DNA of 64,000 bases from Rhizobium terrae (GCF_003425685.1 NZ_QJKM01000003.1:418334-482333); one strand, 5' to 3'; shown: positions 17,514-25,352, counted from the first letter of the stretch. Notes: generated by a model from the sequence alone, not told the origin. Numbers and translations: made by a program.

Positions 17514-18356
17514 CTAGCTCAGCCCGACGTTCCAGAACGTCAGCACTTCCTCCACCTGAGCTTTTGGATAGTGGAGATAGTCCGTATTGGCCAAATCGGA
17601 CCGCATCTTCGATTTTCGTTTCGTGATTTCTCGCTCGATCCGCGACGTGAAGGGCGCAGTGCCCGGCGGCAAGATGCCCTTCCGTTCCGGGCTCGGCCAG
17701 CTCGCGGGATAATCGTTCGGCACCCAGCCCGATCGCACTTGCTCCGCCTGGGCTCGCACGGATTCATGTTCGCATGCCCATCCGTAGAGATGAAACGAGC
17801 AGACGCGCAGCATCGCCTTGATCTCGGGAAGCGTGTCGGTGAAGCCCTTTAGCGAAGTCGGCAGCCACACCATGTTCGCGACGCAAGAAAAGTAGCGCGG
17901 GTCCTGCACGACGTTGCTGTGCTGCGCAAAGGACGGATCGTCGTAGCCCCAGATGTGGCAAACGGTCCAATTCTTGGGCTTCGGTGACGCGACGTCGAGC
18001 GCGGCGACCAGAGCGTTGAGCGCGGCGACATTGCCCTCGAACTTCTCTGCGGTCACACCAGTCAGCTTGCGGGTGTTCGTGTAGCGGCGGGTCCAGCCCG
18101 CGTCATAGAGCGGTCTGCCTCTGGCCGTATGCGGTGCCCACACCGGCAGCGCCCTGAAAGTGTCCGGATGAACCCACCGGGCGGTTCGTTCGATCAGTTC
18201 GACGATCGCAGGAATATCCGCCCGAAGCGCTTCGTTGCCGTCAGGTACATGAAATCCACTCGCCACAGGTCCCCCGCCAGTAAATATCGCCTCGGCTACG
18301 CGAGACATCCGGGTGAAGTCAGGGTGGCTGAGCTGTTGAAAAACATCGACTACCAT
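17514..18356 (-). CDS. Unknown protein with a CHIW...ANMVWLP...TD pattern (possible degenerate HNH nuclease)
   Basis: The 280-residue protein faces the surrounding genes, its stop 7 bp from the DUF2493 stop. The C-terminal half holds WTVCHIWGYDD, then DPRYFSCVANMVWLP, then KGFTD. The spacing of the His in CHIW, the Asn in VANMVWLP and the final acidic residue resembles an HNH core with altered last residue. That is a guess from pattern alone. No signal peptide is seen. A lone counter-oriented gene inside a conserved ICE module often marks a cargo insertion such as a defence gene. Confidence 0.5.
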   Translation of the reverse strand: MVVDVFQQLSHPDFTRMSRVAEAIFTGGGPVASGFHVPDGNEALRADIPAIVELIERTARWVHPDTFRALPVWAPHTARGRPLYDAGWTRRYTNTRKLTGVTAEKFEGNVAALNALVAALDVASPKPKNWTVCHIWGYDDPSFAQHSNVVQDPRYFSCVANMVWLPTSLKGFTDTLPEIKAMLRVCSFHLYGWACEHESVRAQAEQVRSGWVPNDYPASWPSPERKGILPPGTAPFTSRIEREITKRKSKMRSDLANTDYLHYPKAQVEEVLTFWNVGLS

Positions 18357-18559
18357 TCTCGGACGGCCGACGCACCCCCGCTTATTTGCGCTGATCCTTG
18401 GTCAGACTGATCGCCTGTCGCCATCAACCCGTAAAGGGTCGGCTATGCGAGCATGCCGCCGCTGCGGCTGCGCCTGCGCGGTGATTGCAGCGACCAGTCC
18501 GACACTTCGCGCGCCTGTCAGCGGGGGATGGTCCTCCGCTCGAAACAGGAGCCGGGTCG

Positions 18560-18724
18560 ATGTCCCTCAAGCAAGCACATGCGTTCGCCTTCAGCCTCGC
18601 CACCTCGCTGATGGCCGCCATCGTCATCTTCCAGGCCGGCGACGGCACCCATTCCGTGATGCCCGCCAGCGAGTACGACGGCGACACCGCAGCGATCGTC
18701 CATGAGATCGATCCTTTCGCCTGA
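18560..18724 (+). CDS. Small membrane-anchored or exported protein, 54 residues
   Basis: The product starts MSLKQAHAFAFSLATSLMAA and has one hydrophobic segment (about residues 8-26), then an acidic tail ending HEIDPFA. A CAGGAG ribosome site lies 9 bases before the ATG, and a hairpin AGCGGGGG/CCTCCGCT sits just upstream near 18517-18537. No family is known to me. The gene lies in a run of small ICE genes, and an envelope role is plausible. Confidence 0.5.
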   Translation: MSLKQAHAFAFSLATSLMAAIVIFQAGDGTHSVMPASEYDGDTAAIVHEIDPFA

Positions 18725-18865
18725 CCGGGGCAACCCGGTCCGCCGACGCGGAAATCGGCCGCGATTTCCGCTCCCGGCACAGTCGAACTTCCGCTATACT
18801 GCTGTCGCGCCGTGGTGGTGGTGGCAGGCGCAACCGTCAGACCTTTTGGCACGGAGGCCACCACT

Positions 18866-19309
18866 ATGATTATCCTCGCTATATTCGCATCTCTCGCAGC
18901 AATAGGCCTGCTTTGCTGGCTGTTGTTCACGCTGGCCGTGTTCGCGCTGCCTGCCTTCGTCGGCTTCGCCGCAGGAGCCTGGGCCTATGACACCGGCGCC
19001 GGCATTCCCGGCGCGATCCTGGTCGGCGTCGTCGCCGCGGCAGTCACCTTCGCGATCGGCCAGCTCCTCATCACCTTCGCGCGGCCTATGTGGCTGAAGC
19101 TCTGCGTCGCCATTATCTTCGTCGCGCCCGCAGCCATCGCGGGCTTCCACGCCACCCATGGCATCGTGAAGCACCTGATGCCGTCGGACGCTTGGCAGAT
19201 CACATTCTCCGTCGTCGGGGCCATCGCTGTCGGAATCACGGCCTTCGTCCGGGTCGCGGGAATGGCCACAGCCAGCGGCCCCACAGACCGGGACCTCGCT
19301 CGGGCTTGA
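18866..19309 (+). CDS. Small integral membrane protein
   Basis: The 147-residue protein is almost entirely hydrophobic, with four likely transmembrane segments: about 3-30, 40-70, 78-100 and 112-135. The short polar C-terminus ends TASGPTDRDLARA. ATG 18866 is preceded by ACGGAGG. No enzyme motif is visible. It follows the 54-residue gene by 141 bp and may be part of the same unit. Confidence 0.65.
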   Translation: MIILAIFASLAAIGLLCWLLFTLAVFALPAFVGFAAGAWAYDTGAGIPGAILVGVVAAAVTFAIGQLLITFARPMWLKLCVAIIFVAPAAIAGFHATHGIVKHLMPSDAWQITFSVVGAIAVGITAFVRVAGMATASGPTDRDLARA

Positions 19310-19690
19310 CGTCACGCATTTCGTCATGGTGCGAACCAGAGCGATGATCAAAGCAGCGAGTCCCGTCAGGAGAACGGGCGGTTGCAGGGCTTGGAAAGCG
19401 GATCGTCGCTCGGCCCGGAGAGCGGCGCACGGCGGGTGCAGGCGAAGCGTCAGCCGTCGTAGCGAGAGCCGAGATCCGTTGATACGGGGATGTCCGCCGG
19501 AGGCAGCCCGGGTCAGGATGCCGTGATCGGCCCGGACAAAGGACGGCAGCTCGCCGGTAAGGTTCGTAGCGATGTCATCTTGGCGGCAGCGGCGGGCCGC
19601 CAGCTCTCCGCTTCTCCCCGTCACACGACCGCTCCAAACGGCCTCTCCAATGGCCTGATCTGGCCTAAGGCCGGCTTCGCCTCGATTGCC
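19310..19690 (+). other. Non-coding stretch with a GC-rich hairpin
   Basis: No reading frame here has convincing codon use or a ribosome site. The one clear structure is TGGCGGC (19581-19587) pairing with GCCGCCA (19596-19602) over an 8-base loop, the same arms as the hairpin at 16301-16317. It leads into the family 2 leader. Confidence 0.4.
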
Positions 19691-19873
19691 TATGACGCAA
19701 CAGCCGCGTCAAACTTTCTTCCCCTGGCGGCTGCGCCGCCATTTCTCGCGAGACAAGAAAGTCCTCCTTAGCTGTCAGGCCCCTTCGGGGTGCGCCGTCA
19801 ATCGCCTCCGGCCAACCGATCGCCATCGAGGCCGCAATGGTGCGGGCTCAGGAACGGAAAACGGAGACTTACA
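19691..19873 (+). ncRNA. Structured leader, family 2 copy B, upstream of DUF736 gene
   Basis: GACGC/GCGTC (19694-19710) forms hairpin 1. The outer stem is ACTTTCTT (19713-19720) with AAGAAAGT (19755-19762), and the inner hairpin is GGCGGC-TGC-GCCGCC (19726-19740). The 5-base left spacer and 15-base inner hairpin are the same sizes as at 16409-16457, while the stem bases differ and still pair. A CTCGCGAGA-type block lies inside the right side in both. The last 50 bases before the ATG also resemble copy A (TCGCCATCGAGGCCGC...ACGGAG). Confidence 0.55.
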
Positions 19874-20200
19874 ATGGCGACCATCGGCACCTTCAAGAAG
19901 ACCGGCTCGAACGAGTTCACCGGCGAAATTGTCACCCTCAGCGTCCAGGCCAAGAACGTGCGCATCGTCCCGGACCAGCGCGCCACGGGCGAAAATGCCC
20001 CCAGCCACCGGGTTCTGGTCGGCCGCGCGGAAATCGGTGCCGCCTGGTCAAAGCGCTCCAACGAAGGCCGCGACTACCTTGGCCTCAAGCTCGACGATCC
20101 GAGCTTCAATGCCCCAATCTACGCCAACCTCTTCGATGACGAGGACGGAGAAAGCCACTCGCTGATCTGGTCTCGCTCGAACGGTCGCCGCAGCGATTGA
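19874..20200 (+). CDS. DUF736 family protein, copy 1
   Basis: This 108-residue protein has the DUF736 pattern: MATIGTFKKTGSNEFTGEIVTL at the start, then HRVLVGRAEIGAAWSK, and YLGLKLDDPSFNAPIYANLF. The family is small, beta-rich and nearly always found on alphaproteobacterial ICEs and plasmids. Its function is not known. A second, more divergent copy is at 25399. ACGGAG precedes the ATG, and a strong hairpin follows the stop. Confidence 0.9.
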   Translation: MATIGTFKKTGSNEFTGEIVTLSVQAKNVRIVPDQRATGENAPSHRVLVGRAEIGAAWSKRSNEGRDYLGLKLDDPSFNAPIYANLFDDEDGESHSLIWSRSNGRRSD

Positions 20201-20211
20201 GCCAAAGCACC

Positions 20212-20237
20212 AGGCCCCGGCCGAAAGGCCGGGGCCT
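20212..20237 (+). terminator. Terminator-like hairpin after DUF736
   Basis: AGGCCCCGGCC pairs perfectly with GGCCGGGGCCT over a GAAA tetraloop, starting 11 bp after the stop. The tract after it (TCGGCGTTT) is only mildly T-rich. Confidence 0.65.
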
Positions 20238-20327
20238 TCGGCGTTTCGGCGACCGAATCGGTTTGCTGCAACGCTCTTCGGCAACCAGCGCGAAGGCGCG
20301 GTTTAGGCTCGCCATTCGATCCAAAGG

Positions 20328-20342
20328 CGACTATTATAGTCG
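20328..20342. promoter_or_regulatory. Palindromic operator upstream of the XRE regulator
   Basis: CGACTATTATAGTCG is a perfect 15-base palindrome with one central base. It lies 44 bp before the regulator's start codon. Its TATTAT/TATAGT core could overlap a -10 box, so autorepression is likely. Confidence 0.5.
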
Positions 20343-20385
20343 TTTTCGTGGCGTGCGCAGTCCCGGATGTAGGAGGTGGTCATGC

Positions 20386-20643
20386 ATGATCACCGCCCGA
20401 CAGTCTCGGGCCGCACGCGCGTTACTGGGATGGAATCAGGAGACGCTCGCTGACAAGGCCCTGGTATCGCTGACCGCTCTGAAGCGCGTTGAGTCCGAAA
20501 GCGGGCTCGCCGTTCACGAGTCGACGCGCGATCAGGTCCGGCGGGCGCTAGAGGAAAACGGCATCGTTTTCCTCAACTCCGACCAGGGCGAAGGAGTGAT
20601 GATTGTCCGGCAAAACAGTGAGCGAGCACGACGAAGGGCCTAA
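20386..20643 (+). CDS. XRE-type helix-turn-helix regulator
   Basis: The 85-residue protein is essentially one HTH domain: SRAARALLGWNQETLADKAL followed by SLTALKRVESE. This is the short Cro/C1-type regulator usual in alphaproteobacterial ICEs, where it sits near repA and transfer genes. An excellent AGGAGGTGG ribosome site precedes the second of two overlapping ATGs (20386). A palindrome at 20328-20342 is its probable operator. Confidence 0.85.
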   Translation: MITARQSRAARALLGWNQETLADKALVSLTALKRVESESGLAVHESTRDQVRRALEENGIVFLNSDQGEGVMIVRQNSERARRRA

Positions 20644-20735
20644 GTGGCGCAAACCGTCGAACACCGCCGTCGTTACGCTATCACCGCCGTGCAAACTCCA
20701 TCCGTTTCGGTTATGAACCGGGAGGGGCGTTAACG

Positions 20736-20999
20736 ATGACTGGAATCGAATATCTCGACCAACCTCCGACGGAGGCTCGGCTGACCGATTACGATCGGGC
20801 GCATCTGAAGACATATCTGCGCCTGCTCGACGCAGAAACCGACGGCGCGCCTTGGGAAGAAGTGGCGGAAGTCATCTTCGGCATCGACGCAAAATGCGAA
20901 AAGTCTCGCGCTGAAGAGGTCTATAGAAACCATCTGGCCCGTGCGCATTGGATGACCCAGAATGGATTTCGCGACCTGATCCGCACCTGCTTTCATTAA
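20736..20999 (+). CDS. DUF2285 family small DNA-binding-like protein
   Basis: The 87 residues match the DUF2285 pattern: LTDYDRAHLKTYLRLLDAE, WEEVAEVIFGID, and EVYRNHLARAHWMTQNGFRDLI. These proteins are annotated as likely DNA-binding and are typical ICE regulators, often near a DUF6499 partner. Such a partner gene follows at 21130, with its own DUF2285-like C-terminus. GGAGGGG lies 6 bases before the ATG. Confidence 0.85.
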   Translation: MTGIEYLDQPPTEARLTDYDRAHLKTYLRLLDAETDGAPWEEVAEVIFGIDAKCEKSRAEEVYRNHLARAHWMTQNGFRDLIRTCFH

Positions 21000-21013
21000 C
21001 GATTTGAGCCGGA

Positions 21014-21036
21014 GGTGATGCAATAACTGCATCACC
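21014..21036. terminator. Perfect 9-bp hairpin after the DUF2285 gene
   Basis: GGTGATGCA (21014-21022) pairs with TGCATCACC (21028-21036) over a 5-base loop, 14 bp after the stop. There is no T-run, so it may be a weak terminator or a binding site instead. Confidence 0.5.
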
Positions 21037-21129
21037 CGCTCTGGTCTTCGGGCTTCCCAAATTGCGACTCTACCGAGCATCGTTAGAGCTTGCAGTCCTC
21101 GTGCTTAGCGAGGGGTGGGAGGCCATACG

Positions 21130-21883
21130 ATGCCGGAGCAAGGCAGATGGCGGATCTCAACCGCCTATGATTACATCGATGAGCTTGACGCTCCAGATTT
21201 GGCCTGGGAATTCCTGAGGCGAAATCCGGAGTATCAGCGGGACTACGCGTTGCTTCGCAGTGAAGGACACGACTCCGCGTCCGCACTCAAGGCGTTATCC
21301 AACAAATGGGGGTTGTCTTTTCGCAGCCAACCCAGACATCCCTGCGCCGTCAGCAAACACGAGTTGGACGCCCGAAGCCGACCCGTGGACACTAATCCTT
21401 CAGGCTGCTCCCACATGGGCAGCACCTGCTTCGGACGATGACGTCCCACGCATACCCTCCGCAAATCCTACAACCGAGCGGATTGAGGCCGTTGGCGGGG
21501 ACATTTGGGCGCGGCTGATCGACCCTGAGACCGGAGGGCGCCCAACCGCCGCAATCGTCATTCTCGATGATGCGACTCCCGATCGTCTTGAGGCGATCGC
21601 GCGATACTGGCGCGGCCTGCGCTCACCGCCGACGTCGCCAGACCCGCGATTGACCACTCAGCGTAGACAGCGCCTTAGACAAATGCTCCGAGCAGTCGAT
21701 GCGCGCCTTGAGCGTCAGACCTATCGCGCGATCGCCATCGCTCTCTTCCCAAATCACAAGATCGACGCAGCCTCTTGGGCGGGCGATGCGCTGCGCGAGA
21801 CGACCATACGCCTCGCTCGCGACGGAATGAAGCTGGTGCGCGGTGGCTATCGCGACCTGCTCCGGCGCCCACGGAAATCATAG
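21130..21883 (+). pseudogene. DUF6499-DUF2285 protein broken by a one-base frameshift
   Basis: The first frame from ATG 21130 encodes DUF6499 (STAYDYIDELDAPDLAWEFL, RRNPEYQRDYALLR) up to KWGLSF, then turns to nonsense. The next frame picks up exactly there with AANPDIPAPSANTSWTPEAD and runs through a DUF2285-like region (RLTTQRRQRLRQMLRAVDA...) to 21883. Removing one T from the four-T run at 21318-21321 restores a single protein of about 250 residues. Causes could be a real mutation, a sequencing error in the homopolymer, or slippage. If real, an ICE transfer regulator is inactivated. Confidence 0.75.
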
Positions 21884-22016
21884 CAAGGACGCCCCTCTGG
21901 GGTGTCGACTATTTCCCGAAATCTTCGACATCGCGGATCGCCTTCGATCGATCGACCGTGCGCTGGAACCGCCGCCGTCATCCGGCAGCACCCCAGCACC
22001 ACACGGAGCTTCGATC

Positions 22017-22298
22017 ATGGCCGAGAGCGCGACAGTCCACGTTCCCCCTCGCTTCCTGCGTACACCTGAGGCGGCACGCTTCCTCGGCCTGTCGGGCCGC
22101 ACGTTGGAAAAGCATCGGACCTACGGCACGGGACCCGCTTTCAAAAAGCTCGGCGGTCGCGTCGTCTATGCGATCGCGGATCTGCAGGCCTGGGCCAATC
22201 GTGGCACCAAGAATTCGACCGCGGATACCGACACGATCCTGCCCGCAAAGCGTCACGAACCGGCAGGCGCGGCAGGCAGCCACGCCCCCCAGCGCTGA
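22017..22298 (+). CDS. MerR/AlpA-like helix-turn-helix protein
   Basis: The 93-residue product has a winged-helix HTH of the excisionase/AlpA type: FLRTPEAARFLGLSGRTLEKH, then GPAFKKLGGRVVYAIADLQAWA. Proteins of this kind act as recombination directionality factors or transcription activators in ICEs. It lies 11 bp upstream of repA and is very likely co-transcribed with it. ACGGAG precedes the ATG. Confidence 0.8.
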   Translation: MAESATVHVPPRFLRTPEAARFLGLSGRTLEKHRTYGTGPAFKKLGGRVVYAIADLQAWANRGTKNSTADTDTILPAKRHEPAGAAGSHAPQR

Positions 22299-22309
22299 GC
22301 GATCCGCGA

Positions 22310-23194
22310 ATGTCGGCGCGTCATCATAGCAGCGAACGCGAGCAGCTCGATCTCTTCCGGGCGTTGCCCGGCGATCTCGCCCCGCGCGATGCCCAAGACC
22401 TGATGGCGTATCCATTCTTCGCGCTCGGCAAGTCCAAGCGGGTGGCGCCGATCGACTTCAAGACCGGCTCCATCGTCATCCGCGTCGAAGCTGTCCCCGA
22501 GCACGGCATGGCCACCATCTGGGATGCCGACGTGCTGATCTGGGCTGCGTCCCAGATCGTCGAGGCACGTGACCACGGATTGCGGCCGTCACGGCTGATG
22601 GCGACCACGCCCTACGAGATTCTACAGTTCATCGGCCGCGGCGTTTCCCTCCGTGACTACGACCGTTTGAAGGCCGCGCTCGACCGACTTCAGTCGACCA
22701 CCATCGCGACGTCGATCCGCCAGCCGACGGAGCGGCGGCTGCACCGCTTCTCCTGGATCAATGAATGGAAGGAGCGCGCCGACGGCAAAGGCCGACCGCT
22801 CGGCCTCGAGCTGATCGTGCCGGACTGGTTCTACGCCGCCGTTCTCGACGACGCGCTCGTCCTGACGATCGACCGCAATTATTTCGGCCTGACCGGCGGC
22901 TTGGAGCGCTGGCTTTATCGCCTCGTGCGCAAGCACGGCGGCAAACAGGAGTTCGGCTGGAGCTTCGACTTCCCGCACCTCCACGCCAAGTCGGGCAGCC
23001 TCTCGCCGCTCAAGCATTTCGCCTACGACCTGCGCGATATCGTCCGCCGCCAGCCGCTGCCGGGCTATCGCCTGACCATCGAGCAATGCCTCGGCGGTCC
23101 CGAAATCCTCTCCTTCGTGCCGACCGACCCGGGTGCTCTTGGCATCCCGCGCCGTCGTCGCCTGACCAACTATCGCCCTGGGGATAAGCTGTGA
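22310..23194 (+). CDS. repA: Replication initiator RepA (RPA family)
   Basis: This is a 294-residue initiator of the RepA/RPA type found on alphaproteobacterial plasmids and Tn4371-like ICEs. Recognisable blocks are DLMAYPFFALGKSKR, PYEILQFIGRGVSLRDY, RRLHRFSWINEW, LGLELIVPDWFY and the winged-helix region near DRNYFGLTGGLERWLYRL. It would bind iterons and open an origin. Three iteron-like repeats start 7 bp after its stop, followed by an AT-richer stretch up to parA. This suggests the element can replicate outside the chromosome at least briefly. Confidence 0.88.
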   Translation: MSARHHSSEREQLDLFRALPGDLAPRDAQDLMAYPFFALGKSKRVAPIDFKTGSIVIRVEAVPEHGMATIWDADVLIWAASQIVEARDHGLRPSRLMATTPYEILQFIGRGVSLRDYDRLKAALDRLQSTTIATSIRQPTERRLHRFSWINEWKERADGKGRPLGLELIVPDWFYAAVLDDALVLTIDRNYFGLTGGLERWLYRLVRKHGGKQEFGWSFDFPHLHAKSGSLSPLKHFAYDLRDIVRRQPLPGYRLTIEQCLGGPEILSFVPTDPGALGIPRRRRLTNYRPGDKL

Positions 23195-23200
23195 ATCGTC

Positions 23201-23266
23201 TCGTGCTATCAGGGACCGGCACTATCGTGCCATCGGGGACCGGACTCTCGTGCTATCGGGGACCGG
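23201..23266 (+). repeat. Three iteron-like direct repeats, candidate oriV
   Basis: The 19-base unit TCGTGCYATCRGGGACCGG occurs at 23201-23219, 23225-23243 and 23248-23266, with starts 24 and 23 bases apart, near two helical turns. The copies differ at two positions. They directly follow repA, and 23290-23350 is relatively AT-rich (AACTTATCTAACTTAG), as expected for an origin. Confidence 0.75.
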
Positions 23267-23402
23267 AATCGTCGATTCCTCGCGCTGAATCAGCAACTTG
23301 CGCGCCCTCTAACTTATCTAACTTAGATTCCTACGGAATCTTTCTAACGCGACCGCGTTTTTCGGCCGCTGTGGACGAGTCCCCGATCGCCGGGAGACCG
23401 TC

Positions 23403-24041
23403 ATGATCGTCGCGCTGCTCAACCAGAAAGGCGGCGTCGGGAAGACGACGCTCGCCCTTCACCTTGCTGGCGAATGGGCTCGCCGCGGACGGCGCGTCAC
23501 GCTGATCGACGCCGACCCGCAGGGCTCGGCGCTCGACTGGTCGCAGCAGCGTAGCCGGGAGGGGCTGGAGCGCCTGTTCGGTGTAGTCGGCCTGGCCCGC
23601 GACACGCTCCACCGTGAAGCGCCGGAGCTAGCCCGCGATGCCGACCATGTCGTCATCGACGGCCCGCCGCGCGTTGCCGGATTGATGCGTTCGGCGCTGC
23701 TCGCCGCCGATCTCGTGCTGATCCCGGTGCAGCCATCGCCGCTCGACGGCTGGGCCTCTGCGGAAATGCTGGCGCTGCTCGGCGAGGCGCGCATCTATCG
23801 CCCGCAGCTCGCCGCGCGTTTCGTGTTGAACCGCTGCGCGGCCCGCACGGTTCTGGCGCGCGAGACCGCCGAGACGCTGGCGGATCACGACCCGCCCTTG
23901 CTCTCGACGACGATCGGCCAGCGCATCGTCTTCGCCGATGTCGTGCAGACCGGCCGGCTCGCCGCCGAGCAGGATGAGGATTGCCCCGGCGCGCGCGAGA
24001 TCGCCGCGCTCGCGGCAGAAGTCGCGAGGATCGGCGCATGA
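23403..24041 (+). CDS. parA: ParA family partition ATPase
   Basis: The 212-residue ATPase has a deviant Walker A with both lysines (K9 and K14 in QKGGVGKTT), Walker A' LIDADPQGSALDW, and switch motif VVIDGPP. It lacks an N-terminal DNA-binding extension, like the short ParAs of ICEs and small plasmids. It would position element copies on the nucleoid. Its stop overlaps the next ATG by 4 bp, so it is coupled to a small ParB/ParG-like partner. Confidence 0.92.
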   Translation: MIVALLNQKGGVGKTTLALHLAGEWARRGRRVTLIDADPQGSALDWSQQRSREGLERLFGVVGLARDTLHREAPELARDADHVVIDGPPRVAGLMRSALLAADLVLIPVQPSPLDGWASAEMLALLGEARIYRPQLAARFVLNRCAARTVLARETAETLADHDPPLLSTTIGQRIVFADVVQTGRLAAEQDEDCPGAREIAALAAEVARIGA

Positions 24042-24289
24042 GCGAGCGGTCCCCGAAGCGCAGCTTTGCGGCGCGTCCTGCCGATCCCGAAGACTGGATC
24101 AAGGCGCCCGAACGCCAGGCCTCGCGTGGCCGGCCCGCCGAGGACTTCTCGGCCCGGCTGACCATCGACGTCACCGCCGACATGCGCGGCCGCATCAAGA
24201 TCGCCGCCTTTCAGCGCGGCCAGACCGTCGCCGACATGCTGCGCGCGCTGTTCGAGCGCGAATTCCCACCCCCGTCAGGAGAAGGATAA
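24038..24289 (+). CDS. Small ParA partner (ribbon-helix-helix-like)
   Basis: The 83-residue protein has a basic, disordered-looking first half and a C-terminal LTIDVTADMRGRIKIAAFQR, then VADMLRALFEREF, typical of a ribbon-helix-helix centromere-binding protein. The ATG overlaps the parA stop (ATGA). It most likely binds a partition site and stimulates ParA. The large ParB-like protein at 8107 is a poorer candidate because it is remote. Confidence 0.75.
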   Translation: MSERSPKRSFAARPADPEDWIKAPERQASRGRPAEDFSARLTIDVTADMRGRIKIAAFQRGQTVADMLRALFEREFPPPSGEG

Positions 24290-24810
24290 TGACCGGCCTT
24301 GTCCCCGCGCCAATGCGCGTCGGCCGTGCTGCCGCCGAGCTGCCGCCCGAAGCGTTCACCCAGATCGAACTCGTCTGGATCGAGAAACAGACCGAGCACT
24401 GGGTCCGCTTCGGCCGCGAGCGGCGCGAGCAGATCCTCGGCCGCCGCCGTCGCATCCTCTTCTTCCCTCCCGGCAGCGTCCTCGCGCTCGTGCGCTGGGC
24501 GGCGAACGAGCACGGCACCGTTCTCTCGCGGCTCGACATCCTGCGCACGGTTGAGCGCGGCGCAGCCTGCCAGACCGTTCCGACGGTCACACCCGGCGCA
24601 GAGATTCTGCTGCATGTCGATGGCTGGTCGAAGGTTGAGCGCGTGCTCCAGCTCATCGACGCCATCGAGGCGCGCGGGATCGATCCGATCGAGGTATCGC
24701 CCGACCATTGGCGCCACGTCCACAACCGGGTGACCGTCGGCGAAATGCCGCGCGCCTATGGACTGCGCCAGCACCGCGCCTTCCTCCTGCGCCGGGAGAT
24801 CGCCGCATGA
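24289..24810 (+). CDS. DUF2840 family protein
   Basis: The 173-residue protein carries the DUF2840 pattern (TQIELVWIEKQTEHWVRFGR, RRRRILFFPPGSVLALVRW, and C-terminal GEMPRAYGLRQHRAFLLRR). The family is almost confined to alphaproteobacterial ICE modules and always sits between parA and the TraF peptidase, as here. Its role is unknown. The start overlaps the previous stop by one base (TAATG) and its end overlaps traF by 4 bp. Confidence 0.88.
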   Translation: MTGLVPAPMRVGRAAAELPPEAFTQIELVWIEKQTEHWVRFGRERREQILGRRRRILFFPPGSVLALVRWAANEHGTVLSRLDILRTVERGAACQTVPTVTPGAEILLHVDGWSKVERVLQLIDAIEARGIDPIEVSPDHWRHVHNRVTVGEMPRAYGLRQHRAFLLRREIAA

Positions 24811-25352
24811 CCCGGCTCTCCTACGCCATCGTCACGACGGCGGCCGTGTCGCTTCTCGGCATTGCCTCGGTGGCATCGTTCGCGCCGAAGCTGATCTGGA
24901 ACGCCTCCGCCAGCACGCCGATCGGCCTCTACGCGATCAGCCCAAGCGACACGTTCGAAGCGACCGACCTGGTCGCCGTCGACGCGCCCGAGCCGCTCGC
25001 AACCTTCCTGTCCGATGGCGGCTACCTGCCGCGCGGCGTCCCGCTTTTGAAGCGCGTCGCCGCGCTCCCGGGACAGCGCGTTTGCCGGACCGGGCTCGCC
25101 ATCACTGTCGACGGCGTGCCGTTGGGCGACGCCCTCGACCGCGATCGTCGTGGTCGCCCGCTCCCCGTGTGGCAGGGCTGCCGATTGGTCGCGGGCGGCG
25201 AGCTGTTCCTGATGAACTGGCAGGTCCGCGACAGCCTCGACGGTCGCTACTTCGGGCCACTCCCGGCCGCTGCCGTGATCGGCCGGGCCACTCCTCTCTA
25301 TACCGACGAGGATGGCGATGGCCGCTTCGTCTGGCCCGCGCCGACGCGGTGA
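24807..25352 (+). CDS. traF: TraF-like S26 conjugal transfer peptidase
   Basis: The 181-residue protein has an N-terminal membrane anchor (about residues 7-27). The S26 signal-peptidase dyad follows: S36 in SASTPIGLY and K82 in LLKRVAALPG. The C-terminal FGPLPAAAVIGRATPLY strand is typical. TraF matures the TrbC pilin, in RP4 by cyclising it, so its job links directly to trbC at 32107. It acts in the inner membrane with its active site in the periplasm. Confidence 0.9.
   Translation: MTRLSYAIVTTAAVSLLGIASVASFAPKLIWNASASTPIGLYAISPSDTFEATDLVAVDAPEPLATFLSDGGYLPRGVPLLKRVAALPGQRVCRTGLAITVDGVPLGDALDRDRRGRPLPVWQGCRLVAGGELFLMNWQVRDSLDGRYFGPLPAAAVIGRATPLYTDEDGDGRFVWPAPTR

Noticed and set aside
18794..19624. 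Long minus-strand frame opposite the small membrane protein gene
   Set aside because: It mirrors the membrane protein on the other strand, is rich in Asp/Gly/Arg as shadow frames are, and has no family resemblance.
19490..19771. Short plus-strand frame before the first DUF736 gene
   Set aside because: No ribosome site, low-complexity Ala/Pro end, and it covers the family 2 hairpins, which explain the conservation better.
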